DNA from: Pogona vitticeps
Lineage: Eukaryota > Chordata > Lepidosauria > Squamata > Agamidae
Assembly (NCBI RefSeq): GCF_051106095.1
Contig: NC_135791.1
Coordinates: 3,860,001 to 3,924,000 of the forward strand
Length of the DNA stretch: 64,000 nucleotides
Reading direction: 5' to 3'
Shown: positions 31,599 through 45,100 of the stretch, piece by piece
How positions within the stretch are numbered: position 1 is the first letter of the stretch
Layout: every line of letters starts with the position of its first letter
Made by a program: the position numbers and the translations under genes
The notes under the pieces: model-generated
What the model was told of the DNA's origin: nothing
Seen by the model: only the letters and a program-made list of their open reading frames with translations
Database searches by the model: none

Positions 31599-33463
31599 AG
31601 AGAGAGCAACCTAGTTAGTTTTTTCTGCATCCTTCATCTCTCTTTTATGTCCATCAGATCTTGCCGGCCACCGAAGACAAGGAAGCGAAAGGCAGGACAG
31701 CAAGAAGCTTGGTTGATGAGATGGAGCCTCTTTTTGCTCCCAAACTGGTGCATCCCTGATAACATTTCCGTGTGTGTGTGTGTGTGTGTGTGTTCAGTGG
31801 GTTGTTAGCATTGTATCTATGAAGCTTTGTTTCTAAGATCGGCTCCATTGGCATCTCAAAATACAAAAATAAATCCGTACGGAGTGTCACAAAAACAAGC
31901 CAGAAGAAAAAATGCAGGTTCTTTTTTGAGTTCCGATCATGAACCTCGCCAAGCAGGAGCTGCTGCACTCGGTCGTGAATTTATTGCCTTCCCCCAAACA
32001 CAGGTGAGTGACCTCCTGTGGGAGCCGTGAAATCTGTGTGGGGGCCTCAGTTTACTTGCAATGGCAATGGGCTTTCACTGCTTCCATTGGGCTGTACAGG
32101 CAGCACAATTTTTACCCCAACTCACCAGAGAATGTGGTTATTTTTTTTTTAAATGGGGAAGAAAACAGGAAGTGAGCAGAACGCCATTTCCCTGTTTGAG
32201 TTTTAGTGGGGTGGGCCAAAAAGGAATACAGAAGTGAAAAATGAAAAACCAAAACCCAAATGAATCAAAATTCCAAAAATCTGGCCCCGGAGGCATGTTT
32301 ATTTGCCCCTCAGAAGTGTCAAACACGGCTCTGTGGGACCCATATCTTCATAGAAACAGGCTTGGGGTGTGTGTGCAAACACACAGATTTGCCCCATTGC
32401 AATGGTTCCCAGCCTTGGGTCCCCAGATATTCTTGAACTAAAACTCCCAGAAGCCTTCACTCCTAGCTGTGCCAGCCAGGCTTTCTGGGAGTTGTAGTCC
32501 AAGAACATGCTGGATATGAATTAAGATTCCGGGGACACTCCATTACTGCTACTACTACGTCTTCTCTACTAAAGCCACCGCTTTCTAGTCTTCATTGCAG
32601 CAACAACTATTTATGTAATGTATGTGATGCTAGCCGAAATGCCAGAAGATTCCTATAAAGACTTCTTTGTAGAGAATTTGGCCCTCCACCTAAACCATCC
32701 TCCTTCCTGAGAAAATGTAGTTACAGTATTTAATTTATTTAAAACATTTTACCTCGCCGTTCTTCTTGAAAGGAGCCAAGGCAGCTGAGAAAAATAAATT
32801 AGACTGCACGACAGGGCAGATGTTTCCAAACATTTTTTCTGGTGCAGAGTGTTCATGGCTTAGCTGTGGAATTTCAAGGCTCACAGCATTCCTGCCTCCC
32901 CCCCCCAACACACAGCTCAGATTCCTGCGAATCTCTCATTGCATGCCGCTCTCTTTTACCTTGGGCTCAATGGGTTTCCAGCCGTTGGCTTTGAGCTGGT
33001 GAAGTTCAGCAAACTTCATGCTGACGTCCTCAATGGAGAGCTGCAGGAGGTCCCAGAATCCGGCCAGGTCCTGGAAAGTGGGCACAGGGAATGCATTGGG
33101 GTCCTGATGGAGGGAAGGAAAAAGGTAGAGTTTGGCAAAGTTTGTGTACTTGTAGGGCAGAGACAGAGGTAGCCAGATTAACCTGGATGAAGACTAAGTA
33201 AGCACATGATTACACTATTGAAATAAATTGGGTGAGGGCTTTTTTGCAGTGTTATTTTTTTTTTACTAATGTTTTATTTTTTGCAATCTGAAATAGTGCT
33301 AAAACAGAACGACAGATGGGCAAAAAAAGGCTAAAACAAGGCTGAAACCAACTAGGCTTGTAAAGGAGGGAGACACCAAGCCAGGGGGTGAAACTGACCA
33401 GACATTTTAACTAGGTTTGGGAATTCTAGGCTTGTGAAGGACCACACACACACACACACACAC

Positions 33464-33501
<38 letters not shown>

Positions 33502-36500
33502 CACAGAAGGCACAACAGTGAGTGACAAACCCCACAGACACAATTTACACTGACAGAGTCATTCATATATGCCAAAACAATTGAAAATAAATTCATTTGA
33601 TACCTGTGTTAAAATAGATGACTATGTGACAAAAGAGTAAAATATATCTACCAGCACTAACCAATCATTCCTTCCAGCCTTTGAATTGAAAGAGAGCCCT
33701 GCCCCTCTGATCAGTGCTCTTTCCCTCTCTTTAGTCTGTTGGAAGCAATTGTTTCTTTGCTATTGATCTCTTCAGTTGGTTGCTAAGTATGTGTGCAGTA
33801 AAGAAAGCAGTATAACGCGAGTCTGTAATTTCAGGCAACTGTAAGTAAAGAGATGTTTTTATTCTTTCTCTTCCAAATGTCTCAGAGTGAGTTATTGAAA
33901 CTTTGAGTGCCAGTTAATGAGAAAGGAGTGGACTATCTGGGAAACTTGTAGCTATTCTTCTCTGTGAGTCTCTCTGCTGCTATTGTCCGACGAAAGGAAA
34001 TTTTACTAAGAAATCCAAAACTTTGTAGCACTTATGACTAAATTTGAAGCCACCTAAAACAAGGAAGGGAATGGGAAAAGCCTCTAAGGTGTGCATTGGA
34101 AACGCCTCTCACCATATTCTGTTGGCAAAGCCGGTAGAACTGCTGTACTTTCTGAGTCATCAAGAGCTGGGCACTACCGACGGCGCTACGGATCTTCTCG
34201 AGGACTTGGGAGGAGGGAGAAGGAGAGAGAGAGAGAAAACGAGATCATCACCAGCAGAAGAGTTTCCATTTGAACCACTCACAACATATCTGATATGAAG
34301 AATCTCTATCAGCTCCCTGAGACAAACTAGATGCGACAGCTCTGTCTGCGAATCTGAGATACGTCATTAGCAGGGGCAAATTGCTGCTGATCAAAGGCTT
34401 TCCTTTCCTTAATGATTTTGTTTATTTATATCAAATATTTCCATCCTGCCTCTCTCCTTAAAAGGGACCCAAGGTGCACACCGCTTTCTCGTGTGGCGCT
34501 CAAGTCTCATGTACCCCAGAATTTCCTTTAATCAGCAGCAAATGGCCACTGTTATTAATCTCATCTCGGTTTTTTCATGCAGAGGTGCGCAACAAGATTT
34601 CAGCCAACATATCTTATCCTTTAAATGCACAGGGTTTTTAAAAGCAGGTGGTATCATTTATTTATCTGCTTTTACTCACATTCTGCTCTTCTTCCCAAGG
34701 AGGCCGGGTGGGGTGGCGGGGGATCGAACCCCCAACCTCTGGCTCCATGGCCAGCCACCCTTGAGTTATCCAGCTGTAAGGCTTAACACATATCCTTTCA
34801 TGCTTAACAAGTGAGAAGGCCCTAAACATATCATATAAATATTTATGTTTGGAAACCCTGGGAGGCGCCTCCAACTCTTTAACTGGTTCTTAGTGGAACA
34901 GACAAGGAGGAAAGCCTGAGAACCACAGCGCCAGACCTTTGAGAAGAAAGAAGGGAGACCCAGACGGGATCAAGGCCTGCAACAAAACTGAAGACTCACT
35001 TTCTTCCGGCAGGTCGTAATCCTCCGCCTCCAGCTCCATTTGCTGACACCAGCCTTCCATCTTCTCCACCTCCACTTGCAAGAGCTTGATGAACCATTCT
35101 CCATCCCGGTGGCACGGCGAAGCGCGTCCGGAATCCGGCAGGCTGCGCGAACCCCGGTCCATCCAGGAATCCTGGCGCGGCACTTCCATGGTGTCGTACT
35201 GCATCTGGTAGTCTTCCCGGTAGGCCCACTGTCCCTGGGTGTGCACCGTCTTGTAGACCGAGTATTGCCTGGTGGACTCGGGTTCCGAGGAATGGCGCTG
35301 GAAGGAGCGGCCGAACTGAAGGGCCTTGTCCTCCGTCGAGACCGCTAGGCCGGCCAGCCCTTCCACCTCCAGGTCCGCTTGCACCCCGGCCGTCACGCTG
35401 TTGGACCGTTTGAACCGAGCACGCCTGCGCCCAGGAGGAGAGAAGGTTGAGGTTCACCCTGCACCAATCACTTTTAGGGACGAAAAGATAGAGACCAAGG
35501 AGAAACACGCCAAGGTGGTCTGGCCAACGAGACATATGTCGGTCCAGAATCATAGAAAACTGGCCTTGGAAGGGGACTCGAAGGCCATGGAGTTCAACCC
35601 TCTGCTCAAGACAGGAATACAAACCAAAGCAGACCTCACAGACGGTTGTTCAATTTTCTTTTGAATGATGAGAGCACTCCCTCCCTCCTGAGGTCCCGTG
35701 TCCCGTTGTCGTACTGCTCTAACAGTTGAGACATTTTCCCTGAGGTAAAGGTAAAGGTAAAGGTTCCCCTTGACATTTAGTCAGTCGTGTCCGACTCTAG
35801 GGGGAGGTGCTCATCCCCATTTCCAAGCCGTAGAGCCAGCGTTTGTCTGAAGACAGTTTCCGTGGTCACGTGGCCAGCGCAACTAGACACAGAACGCTGT
35901 GACCTTCCCACTGAGGTGGTACCTATTTATCTACTCGCATTTGCATGCTTTCAAACTGCTAGGTTGGCGAGGAGCTGGAACAAAGCGACGGGAGCTCACT
36001 CCATCACGTGGATTCGATCTTACGACTGCTGGTCTTCTGACCCTGCAGCACACAAAGGCTTCTGCGGTTTAGCCCGCAGCGCCACCACGTCCCTGAGATT
36101 CAGCCCTAAATCTGGCTTCCTGTCGCTTGAGCTCTATATTTTGTGTCCTGCACTCTGGGAGGGTTGAGAACAAATCCTGCCCCTCCTCTGTAGGACCACC
36201 TTTCAAGTATTTGGAAAGTGCTGCCACCTCTTTATGTTGTCTACACCTGCCGCGGTGGGCTATCTCATAGGTCTGGTGGACAGTATTCTGGGGCACCCTT
36301 AATGCAACCAACCCGACCCAATGCTAGAAGTCGAAAAAGGGAAGCACCAACTGCCACATATTTAAGTTTAAGACAAATGCCTACCAAAATCCAGCTTTTG
36401 GATTCTAAGACATCGGTGCGTGCTGGACGAAGTGGACATTTGCTCCATGAAAGTTAGCCAGTGGAACGCAGGTATCCTGCATTTATATTCTAAAAATGAA

Positions 36501-39127
36501 CCACATCTCCTGGAGGCTCCCAAGAGCAGGAAACCACAACACCCACCAGCAACACCATCTTAGAATTACAGAACTGGAAAAGACCCTATGGATCATTGGG
36601 TCCAGCCCCTATCGGGGAGGCAGAGTGGAGAATCAAACTCCCAACCTCTGGCTCTGCCATCAGATTGCTTCTTTTTTGCCGGGGAATTATTAGAGGGTGC
36701 AGAGGCATGTGGGCTTCAAAAACAGAGTTTGGGGGCACAGCTACGCACTCTGTCCTTCTTCCCAACAGTGATTTTCATGGTGCCATGAAGGTGGGCTGCC
36801 TTTCTGAGCTCCGCCTGGAGAAGATGGGTCAGCCACGTTACAGATGCAAGATTAAACTACAGCCACGAAGGATATAATATCTACTGTCACAGCAAAGCAG
36901 ATTGAAATTCAGATTGCAATGGAGTGCAAATTCCTAATCCAGTCAAGGCAGTAGGTTTGGTCATCTGTCCCCTTACTGTACATCCCATGGCATAAATATT
37001 TTGCAAACTCGGCTGGGATTTTCTTGGGGCACCAGAGGGGGAGGAGAGAAACAGAACATATTTTGCAACCACCCGAATAATATTTTTATAATCTGGGATA
37101 GGAGTAGACTGGAGGAATTTGGAGAATTGTAAAACGGAGAGGAGAAGGGACATTTTCTTGTCCTGCTCGTTTGTGGCAACATGTAAAAGGCGTTGGGTGG
37201 ATTTTGCCACGATGGTGAAGGATAAGACGAAACCCCTCCACTTTATATCCTGCAATCTGGATTAAGGGCAGACGTCCCCTCCCTTTGCCCTTCCACCCAA
37301 TACTGAATTGATTTACTTAATTCAGCACCATATGGGACTTAATTAAAACTCTATGCTCTCTTTCTGCCCACAAACGGTGATCAAGGCCGCTTGGCGATGC
37401 AATTCATGTCACATGCCGTTGCTCCCTTCTTATTCAAACAACCAAACAAAAAAAAAAGTCGAAAAGAACTAGCAGGGCATCATTTTTACAAGCCGCTTCC
37501 TTTGCAAATACCTTTTTAAAAATGAGCAACGAAGCATCTCTGGGTATGTGGAAACAGGAGGCTCTTTTTCCCCATTAGGGTGTATGAGCTTTGGAGGCAG
37601 CGTCTTTCAGGTGTAAGGTGGCAGCTTCAGGAAAGTTTGAATCCTTACCCTTCTCTTTGTTATAAAGGGAAATTTATAGGGGAAAGAAAGAAAGAAAACT
37701 CAAAAGTCAGCTGGAGAGCAGTAGCATCCGCTCCTTTGCTGAGCTGCTTGCATCTTCCCTCTCCGGGCTGTTTCCATGGCAACCAGCCCTGGATGCTGGA
37801 GGACCAGAGCGAGGAGCGAGCGAGCAGTGGATGAGTTAGCTAGTGAATGAAGAAACGGAACAGCTGGGATACTATGTGCTCTCCGAGTCCACAATGTCCG
37901 TGCAGTAAACCGTGCGCCTATAATTTGGGGCTGGCCGTTTGCTAGACTTCTCCAGAAGCCTTTGTGAAAATAGTGCGCTTGAATGCACAGCAGCCTCCTC
38001 TTCTTGAAGGAGGCCAGGAACACTTTTAAACAGGGACAGACCCCCCTGGAAGGGCAGCTCGCTGCTATTGTGCAGGCGTTTGAGGCTGCCCCAGTCAGAT
38101 CCATGCAAAACGGAGCCGGCGTGCCCTCGGCTGGAAATGATTTTGTGCGGCTATGGCTTTCCCCCTCTCATTCCTGTATAAGGGAGTCTACAGGGGTGCT
38201 GATTTTCCAATGAAATGGGGTACAGGACCCTCTGCTGTGAAAATGGATAGCCCCGTGGTGGGCTTCTGTTCCCATCACACCAGGGCGGTAACAGGCAGGA
38301 TGCTTTCCTTCTTGACTTTCAGAAATCTCATTCTATATCTGTTACTGCTTTCATCTGAGGTTGCCTGCACTTTTTGAACCCTTGTTTCCACCACATACAT
38401 CAATAGGCGGAGTAAAATGCTCCCGGCTGGAAATCGTATCCCCCACCCCCAAATTCTTTGGGTTTTATTTTCCCTGCACTTGTGCAGAATCGTGCTGAGG
38501 ACAAGGCACCTCTTCAAACCTAATGACAGGGTGGGCTTTTCCAAATTTCTTGGACTACAAACTCTAGCTTCCTGTGCAGAAAGGAAGCTCCCAGCTAGCG
38601 CTGGGGCAGGAACAGGAAGCTTAGACGGATCTAGGCCTAGCTGAGGTGCATAGCTGACCAGTGGAGGCCTTTCACCCAGGTGAGCCACATTTAGGTGTTT
38701 GTGGTTTAGGCCTCTGGCTGTGGAGCCCGAGGATAGGAGTTCGATTCCCCTGTTGTGCATCCTAGAAGAGTCAGCCTGGGTGGCTTTGGGCAAGCTGCAC
38801 CATCCCAGCAGAATGGAAATCTTCTGCATTAAACCACTTTGGAGTATTTTCTACCTGGAAAACCCTGAAAAGGGTCACCATGGCTCAGAATTGACTTGAT
38901 AGTGCATGTTGATTATTATTATTGCGTCTGTCTTTCAGGTACTAGAACTCTCAGAATGGAGAGTTGGCTTTGGTTTTTACTTGGGAACATCGCTCTTTGT
39001 CATCTGTTCTGCCACTGCAGGGTCTCGTGTGGGCATCTGTTATTATTTTATAGTCTATGGGTGCTTTTTCTTCCTGGCCCTCTTGCTTTATGACCAGCCA
39101 CTAGCCAAAAAGCCTGCCGTGGCTGGT

Positions 39128-39168
<41 letters not shown>

Positions 39169-42100
39169 ATTTTTTGGTGGTAAGAAAAAAAAGACAAGTT
39201 AATAGTAAGAAAATGCCAGAGGTTTACTTTTGTAGAAGACAGCCCTTCAGAATGCTCCAAGTAGCTGGAGGATTATGGGAAATGTAGTCCAAAAAAGAGA
39301 GAGAGAGGAGAACTTTCCCAGGCTGCAAGTTAGAAACCCATCACTATTATCTTGTGATAATAAATTTTGCATTGCATGAGAAACGTGTGCTGGTCCTGCT
39401 TGCTGGCCAAACTGGGAGCTGGAATGAAAAGGAAAAGGGGAACTTTTATCTAAAGCTTTGGAATATACAGGAGTGTGGTAGGATGATTGCCCACAAAATT
39501 CCTGGAAGGAAACACACAGAGACAAAAGCCTCACCTGGAAGCACCCATAAACAATCCAGATGCTGTCAGTAGCCCATGTCTCTCTGGCTCTGTGAGTCTC
39601 TCTCTTGGTTGAATGGCTCTGGGCTTGTGCTACCTGCTGTGAATGTTGATTTTGGGTTGGAAGCCAGGAGTGGCACAGTGACAATGGCAGAAAGGCAACA
39701 GACTGCTAAAGCAACAGCTAGGGAGGGGGGTTTGGTGGGTCAGACGTAGACCAAGCAGGAGAAGTTCAACCGACCCTACCTTTTGTCCTCTTCCACTTGC
39801 ACCCCGATGGAGTGGAACTCTCGCCGGCTTCTGCTTTCTGTGTCCGAATCGGATATGGTTTCCACCTTTGGGGAAGGGGAGAGGATGGAAGGGAGACGGA
39901 AAAGAGGTGTGTGTGTGTGTGTGTGTGGGGGAGAGATAATTCGGTAAATGGACAAGGAAAGAAGGAAGAAAAGGAAGGAAAAAGTAAATAAGTAAATAAA
40001 TAAATAAGGAAGGAAGGAAGGAAGGAAGGAAGGAAGGAAGGAAGGAAGGAAGGAAGGAAGGAAGGAAGGAAGGAAGGAAGGACCAATAAATAGAAGGAAA
40101 AAACAGACAGGACCAGAGAGAGATGCATTTTTTTTTAAAAAAAAATTAGAACCAAGGAAGGACAAACAGAAGAGTAAAAACAATCACAGTGCACCAAGAA
40201 CAAAATAAAGAGAGAGACAGGCAGAGAAAAGTGGGTGTATGAATGTCAAAGTTAAAACACACCCACACCCACAAGGAGAGCAGAAAGAAAGGTGGGTAGA
40301 TAAACAGATGAGAAACAGAAGAATAAAAGGATGTCAAGGAGCAGCAAGGTGGAGTAAATGGAGGAATGAAAAAAGATCAGGGAAGGAAACGAAAGGAATA
40401 AAAGAAAAATAAATGAAAGGAAAAAAGGAGTGTTTCCGCGGCAGCAGACACACCGTGTGGAAGAAGAGAAGGGGCAGGTAAGGAGAAGGAATCGTCAGAA
40501 TCCAGAAGAGACAGAGGAAAGAAGAGGAATGGAGAGGTTAACCAAGGAATGCCACTTACATGGGAAAAAGTAAACCAAAGAGAATGTTTTTTAGGTTGAA
40601 GTAAGCAGAGGGTGCTTTCCCCAAACAAGTGTATATTTTAAAGTGCCAGCATCAGCTGCAAAAGAAAACCCAGATAAAGTCCATGAGCACAGAACTCAGA
40701 TCAAAATCTATGGAACTTGGTTTTTTCCCCCCCTTTTCAACCTCTTTCCCTGAGAGATCTTACATTCTTTATTCGTATCAGAGCGTTGCACAATTCAGAA
40801 TCACGGACACACGTGTGGGAAAAATCAAACATCAAGAAAGAGGTCAAGAAGACCATCAGGATATCTTTGACCAGCAGTGGTCGGAGCTTGAGATAAGGTG
40901 CAAGAATGTCAGTCGTGGTGGTCCATGGTGGTCAGCATCCATGAAGTGGGTGAGTTAGGTGCTGTTCGAGGGCAACACTTCTGGAAGTGAAGTGGATGTA
41001 TGAATGTCAAAGTTAAAACACATCCACACTCGCAAGGAGGGTGTCCTTCCAATGCCCCAAGAAGCTGGGTGGAAAATGTGATTTGTGCCATTTGACATGC
41101 TCCTCCCATCCCCACAGCTAACAGCCCCTTGTAGCCTGATCAGCCAGCAATTAAATGCTTCCCCTGATCATCTGAGGGTCAGGGGAAGTGAAATTATTAT
41201 TATTATTTACCCTCTGTTGATGCCGTTCCATTTTCTCCCTTCCTTGGCCCCCAAATCCCTCATTCTCCCCATGCTTTCCGTTTAGAACCTGACGCTGCTC
41301 GAGGCTGTGTTCTCCCGGCTAAACAGACTAAGCAATGAGCATTCCAAAAAGAATGCATGCCCTACCGCTGAGCCAGAAAGGTGCGGGACAGCTCTTAATG
41401 GGGGAAGGATGGATCGTTCTAAGGAGAAATACTTGTAGATGAGATCTTCCCCCCAATCCAAACAGTGCCCTTAGCGATCCATATATTATATTCACTGTGT
41501 TTCCCCGAAAATAAGACAGGGTCTTATATTAATGTTTGCTCCAAAAAAGGCATTAGGGCTTATTTTCAGGGGATTTTTTTTTCATGTACATCCATCTGCA
41601 TTTATTCAAATACAGTCATGCCATCATCTTCTGGTTACTGCACAAGGGTGGAGGGCAGGGTTTCACTTAACTAGGGCTTATTTTTGGGGTAAGGCTTATA
41701 TTATGAACACCCTGAAAAATCATACTAGGACTTATTTTCAGGGAAACAGGGTATATGCCAGTGTGGACAAGCTCTTGTTCACAAACTGCATTTGATGAGC
41801 CCTCAGTGAAGTCTGGAGCCCAATATAATGAACACAGTTTTTCAAACTCTCCGGAATACCTGTTTCTTCTTTGTAACATGACGTCTTTGGGCTTCAGCTT
41901 TGAGAAATGGCTGCTGAGACTTAATCAACTCATTTTGCATCAGCTTGAAGTGGTTCGTTAAGAGCTGGAGCCTCCCCTCCCCTCCGTTTTTCTGCATTTT
42001 TGACCTTGTCAGAGAAGCAACTGTGCACCATGAAGTTGGATGAGACATTTCTTTTCCACTAGCTTGCCCCTTCGGCTGAACCGTCCTGATACACTTGTCT

Positions 42101-45100
42101 GAACTTCATTTCACCTCTCTCTGCAACACCTGTGCTGATGCTAACCGACAAGGGACAGGCCTGCTAACGAAGCACCAAAACGAACCGCAAGCAGAGAAAA
42201 TGCAGATCTTGGAGGCTAATAAAATTAAAACTGAGCCACAAAGCAAGAACTGACAACCTGTTAACCATGTCCGCCCCTTCTACCTCCAGAAGACATAGAA
42301 GCATTGCTTGCTGTAAATGCAAAAACATCTCACAAAACCATGTGGTTTTTTTCCACTTCAAGGTAAATTTGACTTTCATTTAACCTTTCAGGCTTTTTTC
42401 GTTTGCCAGCCTCAGCCGAGAAAAACGCTGTCATGCTATACTCCCTTCTTCGAAGGACAGAAGGGTTGCCAGCTTTGGAAACCCACCTTTTTTCTAGGGC
42501 CAGAGTAGAAAGAATCAACATGAGAGCTGGAACAGCTTAGAACAGGGCAGGAGAACGCCAGCCTGCCGTGGAATAAGGGCAGTGCCAATCTGACCTAGGT
42601 GGCACATGGGAGTGCCCCTCCACCTTCCACAAACTCATCTCTTTCCCCAAGTCCCCAAATTCTGGAACAGAAGAGATTCTGCTCCGAGCCATTAGCCTTT
42701 GCCATCAATAAAGCAAGCGGGCACTGGGCAGAGAGTTTTCACATGTTTTGGACTACAAACCCCACCATTCCCCATTCTGGGAGTTCCACCTGACAGGCCA
42801 CACCTACAGATCTTTAAAGGTGGCTCACCTGGACAAAAGGCCATTATATAACTTTTTTAAAAAAAACTCTCTTTACTTGGCATGGAAAGGGCCAGTTTAG
42901 AAACTGCCTGCCGTCGAATCCACGGTGGCATCTTTAGCTGCAGTCAGTTTCTCAAGCAGCCCTTTACAAGAAGCAGTGATGAGATGATGATGACCACCAT
43001 GATTTTGTAACTTATGTAGTGCCTTGGCATAGTCTGAGAGATTCGGCGGCCACTTTGCCACACGCGAATGCGTCCCCGGCCGTGCGCTTGACGACGTGCT
43101 CTTCACCTCCCTTGCTCTGAACCTACCTGAACGCCGATGGAAGGCCGCCATTTCCTTTGCCGAGCCAAACTCCTCAGCTCTTCCCTTCCTGCAATTGTCC
43201 TGATGATGAGAGTGGAAGGTTTGGGGGCAGTCCTGGGCTGGATGGAAGGCAAGTCCAAAGACATGGCAGTGACCTTGCTGCTTTCTAAACTCTCCGTGGA
43301 ATTGCAGCGCTTGGTGGCTTCTTTGGACCACGAGGGGCTCCTGTTGACCTCTCTGGGCAGGAAGCTGTCATGGGTGGACTCGCTGCTGCTTTGTGTGGTC
43401 ACCGAAATGAGGGGCTTGGCTTTGATTCCTGAAGGGAGCGGAGGCGGAGCTTTCCTGTAAGTAAAGGCTGCGTGGAGATCGGGAGAGAAGAAAGGAGAAG
43501 GGAGCAGAGGCGTAAGGTATCAATTAAAAAGCTAGTCTATGCTCTCCTAAGGACCTATTGGACTAGACCTGTGACGTTGCACGCGGTGAAACAACACCCA
43601 GAGCTTACTGTATTTTTTGCTCCATAAGACGCACCAGATTTTTAGGAGAAGAAAACAGGGAAAAAATAATCTGTTTTATTCACTCCATAAGACACACAGA
43701 CTTTCTACCCCCCTGTTTTGTGGGAAAAAGTGCATCTTATAGAGCAAAAAATATGGTACCTTTTTGGGCCACAACCTGAAAATACTCTAACTAGTTTGGC
43801 TTGTACCCCTACATTCAGACCCCCTTTCCCATCTTTGATTCCATGTGGGTACTTACAGGTGCTTGGCTTGAGGATGCTGCTGGTGAGGGGCTGGCCAGGC
43901 TGGTGGGTGGTGGTGGCCATGGTGAAGAGAGAGAGGCAGTCATCATCCTGGGAGCAGCCAGCCTGGATGGCCCTTAGGTAGCTATGGCTGCGCATGCGGA
44001 AGCAACCGGGGAGGTCCAAGGCTTCCACCGCTTGCGATTCGACCTCTCCAAAAACGGATTCGCACACGGCTTCGAACTGGTGGTTTAACTCATCGTTGAT
44101 CTGGTGGAAAGGAGAGGGACAACAGAGGGGTGAAGAGTGCGCGAAATCGGGAAGAGGCCTGGGTAGTGAGGGTGGGGATTATTTTTAGATATTCCAAGGC
44201 AACGTATCCAGGTTGACGGTCAAGAATACATTGATGGAGGAGATGTACCAGTCTCAGCTCAGTGAGGAGCACATTCCATGTGTTTCTAGGTGCATTGGTG
44301 GAATAGCACATCTGTTGACCCAACACGTGTTAACTGTTGAGCTGATTTTTCACTTGGAGGCGTTGTGCTGTTAAAATTTGGGTTGGGACGTGCTTCTCTT
44401 ATTCAGCCTTTAGAAAAGCAAACAAGAAATAAGATGCCCTTTGCGACAATGTCAATTCAGACTAAGTTAGTTGCATTTAGATCTCACTGCAATTAATGTG
44501 ATAAGTCAATTACAGCTAACCTAAGCCTGCTTCAGGGGGACTTAAGAGCATTGAGTTAAATTTCTGGGTTCCATATAATAAACTATTCTTTTGTTTCATT
44601 ATGTCATACATCATACCACGCTTCTTTCCATATTTCAATAAGATTTTTTTAAATAGAAAATCCATTTAAACATACTATTTAACATATATTTAAGTGTCAC
44701 TGGGCTCTTATACATTGATGAAATGGATAAATATGTCTAATTTCTTTTTGAAAAACCCAGCTAATCAAGTGGCGATCACTATGTCTTGTAGTATGACTCA
44801 GAAACTGATTAAGGATTTTGAAAAAGCCTTGGTCTTTTGTGTTATCTGTTCTAATAACATTGTCATGAACAACTTTTCATGACTTGGGTTCAGGCTCTTA
44901 AGAGACCCAAATTGCTTGGCAGTCTTTCAGAAAGATCTTTCTTTTCATCTTAACACCCTTCTGGGGGCATGTAAATAAATTAAAAAACAGACTTAAGTAA
45001 CTGTTTTCAGAATCCAAAACTCTCTCCCCATAAAGCCTAGCCTGGCTTATTCCCTGTTGTCATTCTGCAGGCAAAGACCCTTTAATTCAAATAGGCTGTT

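Larger units (their letters stand above)
29394..32959 (-). other. DLGAP3 last intron
   Basis: Holds the 27-bp minisatellite (29606-30112), a possible hAT-type terminus near 30330, TC and GT runs at 31567-31590 and 31770-31793, a partial hAT-like MITE at 32393-32510 and a reversed LINE 3' end near 32725-32790. No other exon seen. Confidence 0.65.
33104..34112 (-). other. DLGAP3 intron with a CA/GA run and a two-copy repeat
   Basis: Holds the (CA)n(GA)n run at 33442-33499 and one copy of an interspersed repeat at 33651-33988. Confidence 0.7.
34205..34999 (-). other. DLGAP3 intron
   Basis: Contains a reversed LINE 3' end at 34420-34480 and a minus-strand SINE at 34655-34780. Nothing else seen. 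Confidence 0.65.
35425..39779 (-). other. DLGAP3 intron, repeat-rich
   Basis: Holds a CR1 3' end with a nested SINE (35545-36250), SINEs at 36553-36670 and 38698-38930, a palindromic MITE half near 38500-38698 and a TC run at 39130-39168. A hydrophobic plus-strand frame at 38938-39169 is treated in the findings. Confidence 0.65.
39866..43126 (-). other. DLGAP3 intron
   Basis: Contains GT (39908-39929) and GGAA (40007-40081) runs, a MITE at 41495-41751, a roughly 45-bp segment repeated at 40242-40280 and 40994-41040, and a half MITE near 42808-42850. No exon seen. Confidence 0.65.

Noticed and set aside
33651-33988. Endogenous retrovirus with coding genes
   Set aside because: No gag, pol or env-like sequence and no paired LTR were seen in the window; only a two-copy repeat of unresolved class.
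43455-43456. Alternative acceptor for the DLGAP3 exon at 43127
   Set aside because: Using it would put the junction out of phase and remove the conserved FTYR segment; the acceptor just above 43467 fits.
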